Shown: positions 36,633-45,691, counted from the first letter of the stretch. The stretch: 64,000 nucleotides of DNA from Duganella sp. CF517 (GCF_900110275.1 NZ_FODC01000006.1:186001-250000), one strand, 5' to 3'. Notes: a model not told the origin generated them from the letters alone. Translations and numbers: made by a program.

Positions 36633-37801
36633 GTCCCCGTGGTGAGTTGGCGTATCAGCCGCTGCGCGGTGACGTCTTCGATTTCGTGCCGCGTCACCCA
36701 GTCGATCACCGGTTTGGCGGCGGCGGCGTCGCGCGCCATCACCGCCGCTTCCAGATAGATGCGGATGTCGGCGGGCTCTTTTTGCACCGCCCAGTTTTTC
36801 TTCGCCAGCGCCAGTGCGGTCGGCACATCGCGACGCAGCAGCAATTCAAAGCGCGCCTGCTCGCGCTGGTGCACCGTGTCCCCGCGCAGCGCCGCCGCGT
36901 CGAAGCGCGCGCCCAGTTCCTTGACGTCGGCGGCCAGCGCCTTCTGTTCGCCGCCCTGCTGCTGCAACGCCAGCGCACGCCGCAACAGCAGCGCGTCGAT
37001 GCGCGATTGATCGCGCAACAGCGTCAGCACTTCGCCAGCCCGCTTTTGCTCCAGCAGGAAGTCGGCATACGCGCCCAATAGATAGCTGTCGTTCGGCGCC
37101 ATGACTAGCGCGCGTTTGTAGCGCGCCTCGGCCATGGTGGCATCGCCGCGCCGCTGCGCCATTTCGGCCAGCAGTGTCAGCGCCCACTCCTTCAGTTCCT
37201 CCGGCGCGTTGGCGCTGCGTTCCAAGGTCAGGTCCAGCAGCTGTTCGCTTTTGACGGAGCGGCCCGTGACCGTGCCCACATTGGCGATGCACGTCACGGT
37301 AATCAGTTCTATCGACAGGTTCGACAAGTGCGCGCAACTGGCGGTGGCGTCGTCGTAATCGCCCCGCACCGTTTGCACGGTTGCTTGCGTCAGCCATGCC
37401 TGGGCGTTGTCCGGCTGCGCCGCCAGCACGCCTTTCAGGTCCGCCAGCGCGGGACCGAATTGATGGGTGCTTTGCAGCAGCGTGGCGCGCAGCAGGCGCA
37501 CCTGCGGCGGTGGCGCGGCCTGCGTCCACCACGGCGCCAGCGCGGCCTGCGCGTAGCCCAGATAGCGCGGATCGGTTTCGCTGCGGCCCAGGGCGATGTA
37601 GCGCTGCGCGACGCGGGTGGCCAGCGCGACATCGGTCGGCTTGGCGTTGAGCTCCGCGCGTAGGCTGCGCAACTGCTGCTGTACCGGATCGCCACGGCGC
37701 GGCAGCGTTTCGATCACCTGCTTGCCGCTGGACGGAATGTAGGGCGCGGCCTGCGCGACGGCGGCCGACAATGCCAGTGCGGCGATTATTGTTGTTCTCA
37801 T
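36629..37801 (-). CDS. Exported TPR-repeat protein
   Basis: A 390-residue protein with a signal peptide (1-18, AVAQA-APY) and about eight tetratricopeptide-like helical repeats (for instance PDNAQAWLTQATVQTVRGDY and PNDSYLLGAYADFLLEQKRA). TPR arrays hold protein partners together; it probably acts in the periplasm. It is coupled to the HupE-like gene by an ATGA overlap and lies 67 bases after the small lipoprotein gene, with a hairpin in that gap. I cannot assign a more exact role. Confidence 0.83.
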   Translation of the reverse strand: MRTTIIAALALSAAVAQAAPYIPSSGKQVIETLPRRGDPVQQQLRSLRAELNAKPTDVALATRVAQRYIALGRSETDPRYLGYAQAALAPWWTQAAPPPQVRLLRATLLQSTHQFGPALADLKGVLAAQPDNAQAWLTQATVQTVRGDYDDATASCAHLSNLSIELITVTCIANVGTVTGRSVKSEQLLDLTLERSANAPEELKEWALTLLAEMAQRRGDATMAEARYKRALVMAPNDSYLLGAYADFLLEQKRAGEVLTLLRDQSRIDALLLRRALALQQQGGEQKALAADVKELGARFDAAALRGDTVHQREQARFELLLRRDVPTALALAKKNWAVQKEPADIRIYLEAAVMARDAAAAKPVIDWVTRHEIEDVTAQRLIRQLTTGT

Positions 37802-37832
37802 GGGACCTCTGAACGGATCTCTGAACGGCGCA

Positions 37833-37860
37833 AAGGGCGGGCCATGCGGCGCCCGCCCTT
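37833..37860. terminator. Hairpin between lipoprotein and TPR genes
   Basis: A perfect 10-bp stem AAGGGCGGGC/GCCCGCCCTT with an eight-base loop. There is no long T-run on either side, so it is more likely an mRNA-stability or attenuation hairpin than a full terminator. Confidence 0.5.
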
Positions 37861-37868
37861 GTTGCTGC

Positions 37869-38144
37869 TTACTTCACGACCGCCGGCTCCGTGTCGTCCG
37901 GCGTGGTGACGGCGACAGCATCGGTCGCCGTCGGCTCGGTGGTGGTTTCGCTGCCATCGCCGATGAGGGACATCACGGCGGCGAAGAAGCTATCCACCAT
38001 GCTGACCGGCGGCGTGACCACCGGTGGCGTGACCACTGGCGGCGTCGTCGTCGGTGGCGGTGTGGAGGCGATATGGTCGCTGCCGCCACCGCAGGCGCTC
38101 AGCGCGAGCACGCAAACCAGGCCCAGATATTTAAGGGATCTCAT
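37869..38144 (-). CDS. Small Pro/Thr-rich lipoprotein
   Basis: A 91-residue lipoprotein with a lipobox LSAC near residue 18, followed by GGGSDH and a run of PPVVTPP repeats, then a short hydrophobic segment FFAAVMSLIG. I recognise no family. It lies 10 bases after the DUF4331 gene on the same strand, so they are co-transcribed. The residue after the Cys is Gly, which suggests outer-membrane sorting. Confidence 0.72.
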   Translation of the reverse strand: MRSLKYLGLVCVLALSACGGGSDHIASTPPPTTTPPVVTPPVVTPPVSMVDSFFAAVMSLIGDGSETTTEPTATDAVAVTTPDDTEPAVVK

Positions 38145-38154
38145 GTCGTCCCCC

Positions 38155-39645
38155 TTACATCTGCGGCGAACCGGCGATCGGCGTTTTCAGGTACGGGAAC
38201 GAGGCGTTGAAGAAGCTGTCGTCCAGGTAGGCGCCGTCGGTGAAGTGCAGGCCGCCGGCCGCTGCGTCGGCCGGTGCGCAGCCCAGGTTCAGCGTGCACA
38301 GTTTGCCCATCACCACGCGCAGCGCGATGTCGACCACGTCGTCGCCCGGACGGCGGCCGTTCGGGAAGCCGGCGTTGTCGCCGTCGATGACGCCGAGGCG
38401 CTTCTGCGCGCCGGCGGCGACCGCTGGCGTCGACGTGTTCAGGCGCAGCATTTCAGACGCGGTGACCGTGGTCGGCTGGTTCAAGCCTTTGACGCCGGTG
38501 AGGAACGCCGCCACCAGGTCGTTGCGCGGGAAGTTGGTCGGCGCCTTGGCGCCGGCTTTGCCGTACAGGATTTCAATCAGCGCGGGCAGGGTCGGGTTGG
38601 TGACGTAGGTGGCGAACTGGCCGTCGCCGCCAGGCTTGCTGGCGTTGAAGGTGTCCTTGTCTTTGAGGCCGATGACGACTTCATTGACCAGCGGCGCGCC
38701 CAGACGCGATACCTGGGTCCAGGCGCCGCCCTCTTTCGACGGCGAGCTGGAATTCGGCGTTGGATTCAACAGGCGTCCCTGGCGCACGCTGGCGGTGGTC
38801 CAGCCGCCGATGACCGGGTCGCCGCCGGTGGACGCGGTCAGGCACGATGCCGCCACTTCCAGCTCGATCGCGGTCACGTTCTTGGTCGCCAGGTCGTCCT
38901 TGGCGCCCTTCTCGGCGCCGGCGGAAAACTCGGTGGCCGGCGCTTTGATGTTGACCAGATCGAAGGTCTCGCCCAGGTTGACGACGAATGGGTCCTTGCG
39001 CTGGCCGACGAACAGGCGCGCCGGCGTGCTGCAGCCGGGGATGTTGACGTTGTAGACGTGCGCCGCCGCATAGGCCGCGTAGTTGGGGATCGACTTGTTG
39101 CCGATGTTATCGAGCGGCTTGTCGAAGGTGGCGCCGCCGGCGACGTTGGTCACCGCCGCCTTGGTGCCGGTGCGGCGGTCGCCGCGCACGACGTTGACGG
39201 TGTAGGTCTCGCGCACGTTGGCGCCGGGCGCGTTGACGCCGGCGATGGCGCCGCCGTTGATCACCAGCGGGATCGAGACGTCCTTGCCGCCGACGGACAG
39301 TTTGGTGTCCTTGTTGGTGTTGGTGAAGCGGAACTGGAACGTCAGGTCTTCCTTGGCGTCGCCATTGTTATCGATATGGATTTCGTACAGCGCGTTCGGG
39401 TCCATGGCGAAGTAGTTCGGGCCGCCGTAGGCGTCCTGCAGCGGCACGTAGTCGGCGATCAGGGTGACGAAGTTGGCGCGGCCGCTTTCGTAGCTGCGGA
39501 ACATATAGAAGTCGGTGGCGTCGACTTTGGGACTTTGCGTGACGAACGGTGCTTCGCGGTGGCTGGACGCCACGGCCGGTGCGATGGCGCCGGCCAGCGT
39601 GCCCAGCACGGCCACGTACAACGCCTGCTTAAAGATTGTTTGCAT
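38155..39645 (-). CDS. Exported DUF4331 family protein
   Basis: A 496-residue secreted protein with a signal peptide (1-26, AVASSHREAP). The mature start SSHREAPFVTQSPKVDATDF and the later MYRS/DPNALYEIHIDNNGD region identify DUF4331. The family is widespread, often found with HupE-like and TPR genes, and uncharacterised. Many Asp/Asn residues suggest a metal-binding beta structure, but this is inference. The ATG at 39645 has GGGGAGA upstream and removes a 20-residue extension. It is first in the 35529-39645 run, behind a 114-base gap from the TonB receptor gene. Confidence 0.88.
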   Translation of the reverse strand: MQTIFKQALYVAVLGTLAGAIAPAVASSHREAPFVTQSPKVDATDFYMFRSYESGRANFVTLIADYVPLQDAYGGPNYFAMDPNALYEIHIDNNGDAKEDLTFQFRFTNTNKDTKLSVGGKDVSIPLVINGGAIAGVNAPGANVRETYTVNVVRGDRRTGTKAAVTNVAGGATFDKPLDNIGNKSIPNYAAYAAAHVYNVNIPGCSTPARLFVGQRKDPFVVNLGETFDLVNIKAPATEFSAGAEKGAKDDLATKNVTAIELEVAASCLTASTGGDPVIGGWTTASVRQGRLLNPTPNSSSPSKEGGAWTQVSRLGAPLVNEVVIGLKDKDTFNASKPGGDGQFATYVTNPTLPALIEILYGKAGAKAPTNFPRNDLVAAFLTGVKGLNQPTTVTASEMLRLNTSTPAVAAGAQKRLGVIDGDNAGFPNGRRPGDDVVDIALRVVMGKLCTLNLGCAPADAAAGGLHFTDGAYLDDSFFNASFPYLKTPIAGSPQM

Positions 39646-39759
39646 TCGATTTCTCCCCAACTGGTTGATTTGATTGGACTGCACGGTCGTATACGCGGGG
39701 TCCATGGCGCCAGATTCAGATTCGATAAGATTTTTTAAAATATATTTAGAAAGCGCGCG

Positions 39760-41799
39760 TCAGAAGTTGTGCGACAGCGTCACGCGCCAGGTGCGCGGCT
39801 CGACCGGATGCGAGTGGACGTCGTCGACGCCGTCGGCCGGCTCGCCGGGCAGGCGCGAGGCGTAGTAGTAATCGATGTCGCTGGCGCGGCGGTTGAACAG
39901 GTTGAAGCCGTCGAGCGTGAGCTTGGTGCGCGTGTTCAGCTGATAGCCGATGCGGCCGTAGGCCAGCGCCGTCGACGCCGAGCGCACGCTGTTGTCTTCG
40001 ATCAGCGGGCGCGGTCCGAAGTAGCGCAGCTCCATGCCGCCGAACCAGCGTCCCAGGTCCTTGACCGTCACGCCGAACGAGGCCACCTTGTTGAGCGAAC
40101 CGGGCACGCGGTTGCCGGCCGGGTCGTCGCGGCGGTATCGGGCGCGCGAGGCCGACAGGTCCAGGTCGAACAACAGCCACGGCGCGGCGATGTAGTGGTT
40201 GCTCCATTCGATGCCGCTGCGGCGGCTGGGACGGCTCGCCTCGGTGTCGCCGCTGTCGCCGACGAACACCAGTTCGGAGTCGATGTCCAAGGTCCACAGC
40301 GACAGCGAGCTTTGCAGGCCGCGTAGCCATTCGCTGCGCACGCCGAGCTCGGCGCCGCGTGTGCCCACCAGCGGCGTCGCGGCGGCCGTTCCGGGGGCGA
40401 GCACGCCACGGGCGTCGTTGCTGTGGAAGCCGGCGCCGTAATTGATGAAGTATTCGGTGCCGGCCCACGGTCCGAAGATCAGCGACAGCTTGGGCGAGGC
40501 CTTGTCGGCGCTTGCGTCGCGACCGTTCACGTCGAAACGGTAGGCGTCGTAACGCAGGCCGGCGATGGTGCGAAATTCCGGCAGCCAATAACTGGTGTTC
40601 TCCAGATACAGTCCCGCGCTCGCTTCCTTGATCCGGTCTTCGCGCACGGTGGCGAGCTTTTCGCGCGCGCGCGTGGCGTACAGGCCGATCGGCGAGACGT
40701 GGTCGTAGCGGGTCTGCACGCCGACCTTGTTGCGCATATCGATGCCGGCGATCTTGTCGAGCCAGGTCTGGCTGGCGTTGAAGCCGCCCATGGTGCGGCG
40801 CTCGCTTTGCTGGAACTGGTCGCCGTTGACCGGGTCGGCCAGCAGGTAGGTGAAGTTGCTGAACAGGTCCAGGCTGGAGCGCACCAGATAGGCCGAGGCC
40901 TCGGTGATGCGGCCGTCGGCGCGCCGGTGCATGTCCCACGACAGGCTGGCGCGCGCGGTCTCGCCGCCGTCGGTGGCGTCGATGGTGCCGAAGCGGCCGA
41001 TCAGGCCGTCGCGCACCGCGCGCCGCGGCACCTGGTCGGTGGCGTTCCAGTGGTTGCGGTAGGCCATGGCGGTGACGCTGTAGCCGTCTTGCGCGTCGCC
41101 GCGGCTGTAGCGCAGCATGGCGTTGTATTTTCGCACCTGTTCCGGCGTCTGCCAGGGACCGTCGTTGCGGCCCAGATCGATGCCGTACAGTAAGGTGCCG
41201 CCGGCCGCGTCCAGCGAGTCGGCCAGCAACGCGCGGCGGTAGCCGTAGCGTCCCAGCGTCAGGCTGGCGATGCCATCGGACAAGCGGTCCGCCAGGCGGA
41301 TGTGGGCCGCGCCGGCCGACGAAAAGTCGCCCTCGTCGGCGAAGTAGCTGCCCTTTTTGTAGTCGATGCGCTCGACCAGCTCCGGGATCAGGAAGTTGAG
41401 GTCGGAGTAGCCCTGGCCGTGCGCGTTGCTGCGCATGTTGACCGGCATGGCGTCGACATGGGTGGCGAAGTCGGTGCCGTGGTCCAGGTTGAAGCCGCGC
41501 AGGAAGTACTGGTTGGCTTTGCCGTCGCCGCTGTGCTGCGTGACGATCATGCCGGGCACGAATTCGAGCAGCTCGCCGGTGCGCAGCGCGGCGCGGCTGG
41601 CGATCAGGTTGGAGGTCACCGTGCCCTGGCTGGCGGCGTCCGAAGTACCGACCGCGTTGTCGTAATGCGCCAACACCGTGACCCGGCTCATCGCCACCGC
41701 GCCGGCCATTGCGGCGTCCTCGGCGGCTTGCGCCATGCCGCCCGGCACGTGTGCGGCGGCCACGGCCAGCACCGTCGCCATGTTGCGTCTAATCCCCAT
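39760..41799 (-). CDS. TonB-dependent outer membrane receptor
   Basis: A 679-residue receptor with a signal peptide (about 1-25, GGMAQA-AED), a plug domain (TGELLEFVPGMIVTQHSGDG, QYFLRGFNLDHGTDFATHVD) and a 22-strand-type barrel ending RTWRVTLSHNF, the terminal Phe needed for BAM insertion. There is no N-terminal signalling (STN) domain, so it does not itself report to the nearby anti-sigma factor in the FecA manner. The substrate is unknown; a metal complex is plausible given the HupE-like neighbour. The start at 41799 has GGGAGACG upstream. It is divergent from the ECF sigma gene. Confidence 0.92.
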   Translation of the reverse strand: MGIRRNMATVLAVAAAHVPGGMAQAAEDAAMAGAVAMSRVTVLAHYDNAVGTSDAASQGTVTSNLIASRAALRTGELLEFVPGMIVTQHSGDGKANQYFLRGFNLDHGTDFATHVDAMPVNMRSNAHGQGYSDLNFLIPELVERIDYKKGSYFADEGDFSSAGAAHIRLADRLSDGIASLTLGRYGYRRALLADSLDAAGGTLLYGIDLGRNDGPWQTPEQVRKYNAMLRYSRGDAQDGYSVTAMAYRNHWNATDQVPRRAVRDGLIGRFGTIDATDGGETARASLSWDMHRRADGRITEASAYLVRSSLDLFSNFTYLLADPVNGDQFQQSERRTMGGFNASQTWLDKIAGIDMRNKVGVQTRYDHVSPIGLYATRAREKLATVREDRIKEASAGLYLENTSYWLPEFRTIAGLRYDAYRFDVNGRDASADKASPKLSLIFGPWAGTEYFINYGAGFHSNDARGVLAPGTAAATPLVGTRGAELGVRSEWLRGLQSSLSLWTLDIDSELVFVGDSGDTEASRPSRRSGIEWSNHYIAAPWLLFDLDLSASRARYRRDDPAGNRVPGSLNKVASFGVTVKDLGRWFGGMELRYFGPRPLIEDNSVRSASTALAYGRIGYQLNTRTKLTLDGFNLFNRRASDIDYYYASRLPGEPADGVDDVHSHPVEPRTWRVTLSHNF

Positions 41800-41892
41800 C
41801 GCGTCTCCCACCCGAGTTGTTTTTTCTTTAAAGTTGGGAGTTGTACGGAGGGGCGGGCGGTTCGGATTCAATTGTTGACCCGATAATTTATT

Positions 41893-41906
41893 CGCGCGCG
41901 CGCGCG
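41893..41906. repeat. Alternating CG tract
   Basis: Seven consecutive CG dinucleotides flanked by AT-rich sequence, in the shared upstream region of the TonB receptor and the ECF sigma gene. Such tracts can adopt Z-DNA under supercoiling; whether this one matters is unknown. Confidence 0.7.
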
Positions 41907-41973
41907 GGAGTATGGTATTTTTCACACGCCCAATTTGTTTTCCATCAATGCATTATCACTTTCAAGGCGCGCA

Positions 41974-42561
41974 GTGTCCGACGTTCATTCACTCGATCCC
42001 CAGCAGCTGCGCACGTGGCTGCAAGGCGCCGCCAACCGCGATGACGCCGCCTTCCGTTCCCTGTACGACGCCACGTCATCGAAACTGTTTGGCTTCGCGC
42101 TGCGTATATTGAACAAGCGCGAACTTGCGGAAGAGGTGTTGCAAGAGAGTTTCGTGGCGATCTGGAACAACGCCGGCAATTATCAAAGCCATCTGGCCGC
42201 ACCGATGACGTGGATGACCACGATCGTGCGCAACAAGGCTTTCGATCTCTTGCGCCGCAGCGATGTGACCACCGAAATCGATGGGGAACAGTTTGACAGC
42301 GAGGTTATCAATGCATTACGCGACCCGGGCGCCACGCCGATCGAGGCACTTCAGATGAGCAGCGACGCCAAGGCACTGGCCTATTGCATGTCCGCGCTGG
42401 AGGGGCTGCACCGCCAGGTGGTCGGCCTGGCGTTCTTCCACGACCTGTCGCATAGCGAGGTGGCGGCGCAGATGGCGCTGCCGATCGGCACCGTCAAGAC
42501 CTGGATACGGCGCAGCCTGGAGCGCCTGAAGACCTGCCTGTCGAAGCGGGAGCAACCATGA
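41974..42561 (+). CDS. ECF RNA polymerase sigma factor (RpoE/SigK-like)
   Basis: A 195-residue group IV sigma factor. Region 2 shows LYDATSSKLFGFALRILN and AEEVLQESFVAIWNNAGNY; region 4 shows HDLSHSEVAAQMALPIGTVK with a clear helix-turn-helix. No ATG is available; the GTG at 41974 has AGG nine bases upstream. The gene overlaps the anti-sigma gene by four bases (ATGA), so the two are co-translated. It probably controls itself and the divergent TonB-receptor/DUF4331/HupE set; this is inferred from position. Confidence 0.92.
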   Translation: MSDVHSLDPQQLRTWLQGAANRDDAAFRSLYDATSSKLFGFALRILNKRELAEEVLQESFVAIWNNAGNYQSHLAAPMTWMTTIVRNKAFDLLRRSDVTTEIDGEQFDSEVINALRDPGATPIEALQMSSDAKALAYCMSALEGLHRQVVGLAFFHDLSHSEVAAQMALPIGTVKTWIRRSLERLKTCLSKREQP

Positions 42562-43262
42562 ACATCCGCGACAACGGGCCGCTGCGCGAGAAACTGGCCG
42601 CCGAATACGTGCTTGGCACCTTGAAGGGCGGCGCGCGCCGGCGCTTCGAAGGCTATATGCACAACGACGCGGCGCTGCGCCGCACCACGCAGGAGTGGGC
42701 CGACCGCCTGACGCCGCTGGCCGAGTTCGCGACCCCGCAGGCGCCGCGCCGCCAGGTGTGGACCAATATCGAACGGCGCCTGAACCTCAAGCGCGCGCAT
42801 TCGGCCTGGCAGTTCTGGCGCAACGAGTCGGTCACGTTCTGGCGGTCGCTGGGCGTGGTGTCGACCGCGCTGGCGGCCTTGCTGGTGGTGGTCATCACCA
42901 CGCGCACCCTGGACGCGCCGCAGCTCGATTACGTCGCCACCCTGACCGACGAGAAGTCGCAGACCGCGCTGGTGCTGACCGGCGACACCGGCCGCAAGGC
43001 GCTGACGGTGCGCATGGTGGGCAATGCGCCGGTGCCGGCGGATAAATCGCTGGAACTGTGGGCGGTGCCGAAGCAGGGCAATCCGCGTTCGCTGGGCCTG
43101 CTGGCCGATCGCGGCGAGGTCAAGCTGGCGCTGACCAGCAAAGCGATCGGCGACGACGTCGCGCTGCTGGCGGTGACGTTGGAGCCGAAGGGCGGCTCGC
43201 CGAATCCGGACGGCCCGACCGGTCCTATCCTGTACAAAGGCGCTTGGGTACGCGTGATGTAA
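42558..43262 (+). CDS. RskA-type anti-sigma factor
   Basis: A 234-residue single-pass protein. The cytoplasmic N-domain (AAEYVLGTLKGGARRRFEGY) would bind the sigma factor. A helix follows at about 96-114 (LGVVSTALAALLVVVITT), and the periplasmic C-domain has SLELWAVPKQGNPRSLGLL, a mark of the RskA family. Release probably requires regulated proteolysis. Co-translated with the ECF gene. It has no FecR domain, in line with the receptor lacking an STN domain. Confidence 0.9.
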   Translation: MNIRDNGPLREKLAAEYVLGTLKGGARRRFEGYMHNDAALRRTTQEWADRLTPLAEFATPQAPRRQVWTNIERRLNLKRAHSAWQFWRNESVTFWRSLGVVSTALAALLVVVITTRTLDAPQLDYVATLTDEKSQTALVLTGDTGRKALTVRMVGNAPVPADKSLELWAVPKQGNPRSLGLLADRGEVKLALTSKAIGDDVALLAVTLEPKGGSPNPDGPTGPILYKGAWVRVM

Positions 43263-43313
43263 GTTGGTATCATCGTGCGTGTCGGGCATCGCCCTCACTC
43301 GCGAAAGATATTC

Positions 43314-43736
43314 ATGGACGCTCAAAAATTCACGCCCGAGTACTTCAACCAGTTCGGCCAGGAGACCTTGCCCTCCCATCTCGGCATCGTCATCACGGCG
43401 GTGCGCGAAGGCGAACTGGTGGCGCAGTTCGAGGTCGGGGCCAAGCATCTGGCGCCGAACGGCTTTCTGCATGCCGGCAGCGTGGTCACGCTGGCCGATA
43501 CCGCCTGCGGCTACGCCTGTTTCGCGCATCTGCCGGAAGGCGCGCAAAACTTCACCACCATCGAACTGAAATCGAACCACCTCGGCACCGCGCGCGACGG
43601 CGTGGTCGTGGCGACCGCCAAGGCGGTCCATCTGGGCCGCACCACACAGGTGTGGGACGCGGTGGTGACCAGCCAGGCCACTGGTAAAACGATAGCGTTG
43701 TTCCGCTGCACACAGATGGTTTTGTTCCCCAAATAA
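43314..43736 (+). CDS. PaaI-type hotdog thioesterase
   Basis: A 140-residue hotdog-fold thioesterase. The motif NGFLHAGSVVTLADTACGYA contains the conserved Asn, His-Gly/Ala pair and Asp of the PaaI/YbgC-like acyl-CoA thioesterases. It would hydrolyse a CoA thioester of unknown nature. The ATG at 43314 fits family length. It lies 44 bases before the truncated haemoglobin gene on the same strand. Confidence 0.88.
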   Translation: MDAQKFTPEYFNQFGQETLPSHLGIVITAVREGELVAQFEVGAKHLAPNGFLHAGSVVTLADTACGYACFAHLPEGAQNFTTIELKSNHLGTARDGVVVATAKAVHLGRTTQVWDAVVTSQATGKTIALFRCTQMVLFPK

Positions 43737-43780
43737 CTGATAAATTGTGTGGGGACGAAGCCCTCGCACAAGGATAAGAA

Positions 43781-44260
43781 ATGAGTCGATTCACCAAGCT
43801 GGCCGGCATCGGCCTGGGACTGCTGCTGGCGTCCTCGCTGGCCGTCGCGCAGACGCCATACACCGACGACCAGGTGTATCAGGGCCTGGGCGGCAAGGAA
43901 GGCATCAAGAAGATCGTCGATACCTTCATTCCGCTGCTGCTGGCCGATCCGCGCATCAAGGACAGCTTCACGGACTTCGACATGGAGCAGCTCAATGTGC
44001 GCCTGCAGGAGCAGTTCTGCGAGTTCGCCGGCGGCCCGTGCAAGTACACCGGCAAATACCGCGACAAGACGATGGACGGCGTCGGCACCGAGCGTGACAT
44101 GGCGACCGTGCACCAGGATTTGAAAGTCACCAACGCGATGTTCAACGCGCTGACCGAGGACTTGCAGATCGCCATGGAGCGCAACAACGTGCCCAATAGT
44201 GTGGCGAACAAGCTGATAGCCAAGCTGGCGCCGATGCAGCGCGCCATCGTGACCAAATGA
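43781..44260 (+). CDS. Exported group 1 truncated haemoglobin
   Basis: A 159-residue protein with a signal peptide (1-23, LAVAQ-TPY) followed by a TrHb1 domain. GGKEGIKKIVDTF is helix A/B, with candidate haem-contact Phe residues after it; FAGGPCKYTG is the C-D/E region; the proximal His is His111 in ATVHQDLKVTNAMF. Group 1 truncated haemoglobins bind O2 and NO and can detoxify NO, but most are cytoplasmic. Export is unusual. An AAGGATAAG ribosome site precedes the ATG. The DUF3034 gene follows 19 bases later, so they are probably co-transcribed. Confidence 0.88.
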   Translation: MSRFTKLAGIGLGLLLASSLAVAQTPYTDDQVYQGLGGKEGIKKIVDTFIPLLLADPRIKDSFTDFDMEQLNVRLQEQFCEFAGGPCKYTGKYRDKTMDGVGTERDMATVHQDLKVTNAMFNALTEDLQIAMERNNVPNSVANKLIAKLAPMQRAIVTK

Positions 44261-44279
44261 TCCGGCCGGGAGCCTCGCA

Positions 44280-45176
44280 GTGAACAACCATCCTTTGAAA
44301 AATATCGTCGCGGCGTTGACCGCGGCCTTGGCCTGCGGCGGCGCGGCCGCGCAGGCGATGCCGGACATGGGCAAGTTCCTCGCCACCGGCGGCGTCAGCC
44401 AGGTCGAAGGCGCGGGCGGCGGCGGCATCGTGCCGTGGGCGCTGATCTCCGGCTACGGCACGCGCGACAGCTGGGGCGCGAACGCACACTACACCTACCT
44501 CAAAACCCAGGACTACAAGTTGACCAGCTACGGCGTGGCGGTGGGGATCGCCGACCGGGTCGAGATCTCGCTGGCCAACCAGGAATTCAAGGGCAGCCTG
44601 GCGCCGCTCGACCAGCTGGCGATCAAGCAGGATATCGTCGGCCTGAAAGTGAAAGTGGCGGGGGACGCCGTCTACGAACAGGATAGCTGGCTGCCGCAGA
44701 TCGCCGTCGGCGCGATGTACAAGAAGAACAAGGGCATCGGTGGCCTCGGCGCGCTGGGCGTGACCAACGTGACGCAGCTTGGCGCGCAGGACGATCACGG
44801 CTACGACTACTACGTCGCCGCCACCAAGATCCTGTTCGAGCAAAGCTTGTTATTGAACGCGACCTTGAGGTCGACCAACGCCAATCAAATGGGCTTGCTG
44901 GGCTTCGGCGGCGACCTGCGCGACAGCCGGCGCTTGATGCCGGAGTTTTCGGCCGCGTATCTGGTCACGCGCAAGCTGGCGGTGGGCGCCGAGTACCGGC
45001 GCAAGCCGCGCAACCTGACCGTCGACGACGAGAAGGCGTATTACGACGCCTTCGTGGCCTGGTTCCCGACCAAGCATTTTTCGGTGACGGCGGCCTACGC
45101 GGAGCTGGGCGACATCACCATCTTCAATCCGAAGAAGCAGCATGGCGTGTACGTGTCGGTGCAGGCCGGGTTCTGA
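44280..45176 (+). CDS. DUF3034 family outer-membrane-like protein
   Basis: A 298-residue exported protein (signal peptide 1-26, GGAAAQA-MPD) of alternating beta-strand character ending GVYVSVQAGF with terminal Phe, the form of an outer membrane barrel. It matches the uncharacterised DUF3034 family. Translation starts at GTG 44280 with GGGAG upstream. It lies right behind the exported truncated haemoglobin and ends immediately beside the convergent cyanase gene, with no intergenic base. Confidence 0.82.
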   Translation: MNNHPLKNIVAALTAALACGGAAAQAMPDMGKFLATGGVSQVEGAGGGGIVPWALISGYGTRDSWGANAHYTYLKTQDYKLTSYGVAVGIADRVEISLANQEFKGSLAPLDQLAIKQDIVGLKVKVAGDAVYEQDSWLPQIAVGAMYKKNKGIGGLGALGVTNVTQLGAQDDHGYDYYVAATKILFEQSLLLNATLRSTNANQMGLLGFGGDLRDSRRLMPEFSAAYLVTRKLAVGAEYRRKPRNLTVDDEKAYYDAFVAWFPTKHFSVTAAYAELGDITIFNPKKQHGVYVSVQAGF

Positions 45177-45620
45177 TCAATACGATTTGTAGGGCAGGAA
45201 TTTGCCGCTCAAGACCACCTGCACGCGGTCGCCCTTCGGGTCTTCCTCGCGCTGGATGTCCATCGAAAAATCGATCGCGCTCATGATGCCGTCGCCGAAC
45301 TCCTCGTGGATCAATTCCTTGATGGTGGTGCCGTAGACGCTGACGATCTCGTACCAGCGGTAGATCAGCGGATCGGTCGGCACCGCCGACGGCAGCGAGC
45401 CTTTGTACGGCACGATCTGCAGCCACGCCGCCTCCTCGTCGGTCAGGTCGAACAGCCGCTGCGCGGTGTCGGCCTGCTGGCGGTTGAACGTCATCTGCCC
45501 GAGCAGCGCGGCGGTGGTCCACTCCTTGCTCTGGCCGATCTCCTTGGCGATGTCGCCCCACAGCAGTTTGCGGGCGACTTTGACGGACAGGATTTTATGC
45601 GTGACTTGTTGGCGGTCCAT
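45177..45620 (-). CDS. cynS: Cyanate hydratase (cyanase)
   Basis: A 147-residue cyanase that converts cyanate and bicarbonate to ammonia and CO2. The active-site residues known from the E. coli enzyme (Arg96, Glu99, Ser122) align here as Arg88, Glu91 and Ser114 in IYRWYEIVSVYGTT and DGIMSAIDF. The N-terminal helical domain is complete. There is no cynR, carbonic anhydrase or transporter next to it. It lies 71 bases downstream of the TlpA-like gene on the same strand. Confidence 0.97.
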   Translation of the reverse strand: MDRQQVTHKILSVKVARKLLWGDIAKEIGQSKEWTTAALLGQMTFNRQQADTAQRLFDLTDEEAAWLQIVPYKGSLPSAVPTDPLIYRWYEIVSVYGTTIKELIHEEFGDGIMSAIDFSMDIQREEDPKGDRVQVVLSGKFLPYKSY

Positions 45621-45691
45621 GACGGCTCCTTGGGTTGGGATGGCCATTGGAGCATGCAAGCGCTGTGCCAGCGCCGGCGGAGGGCGGGCTC

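Noticed and set aside
39646..39759. Shared ECF promoter in front of DUF4331 and the TonB receptor
   Set aside because: GAATC-like and CGTA-like pieces occur in both upstream regions but with different spacing, so no common promoter motif can be claimed.
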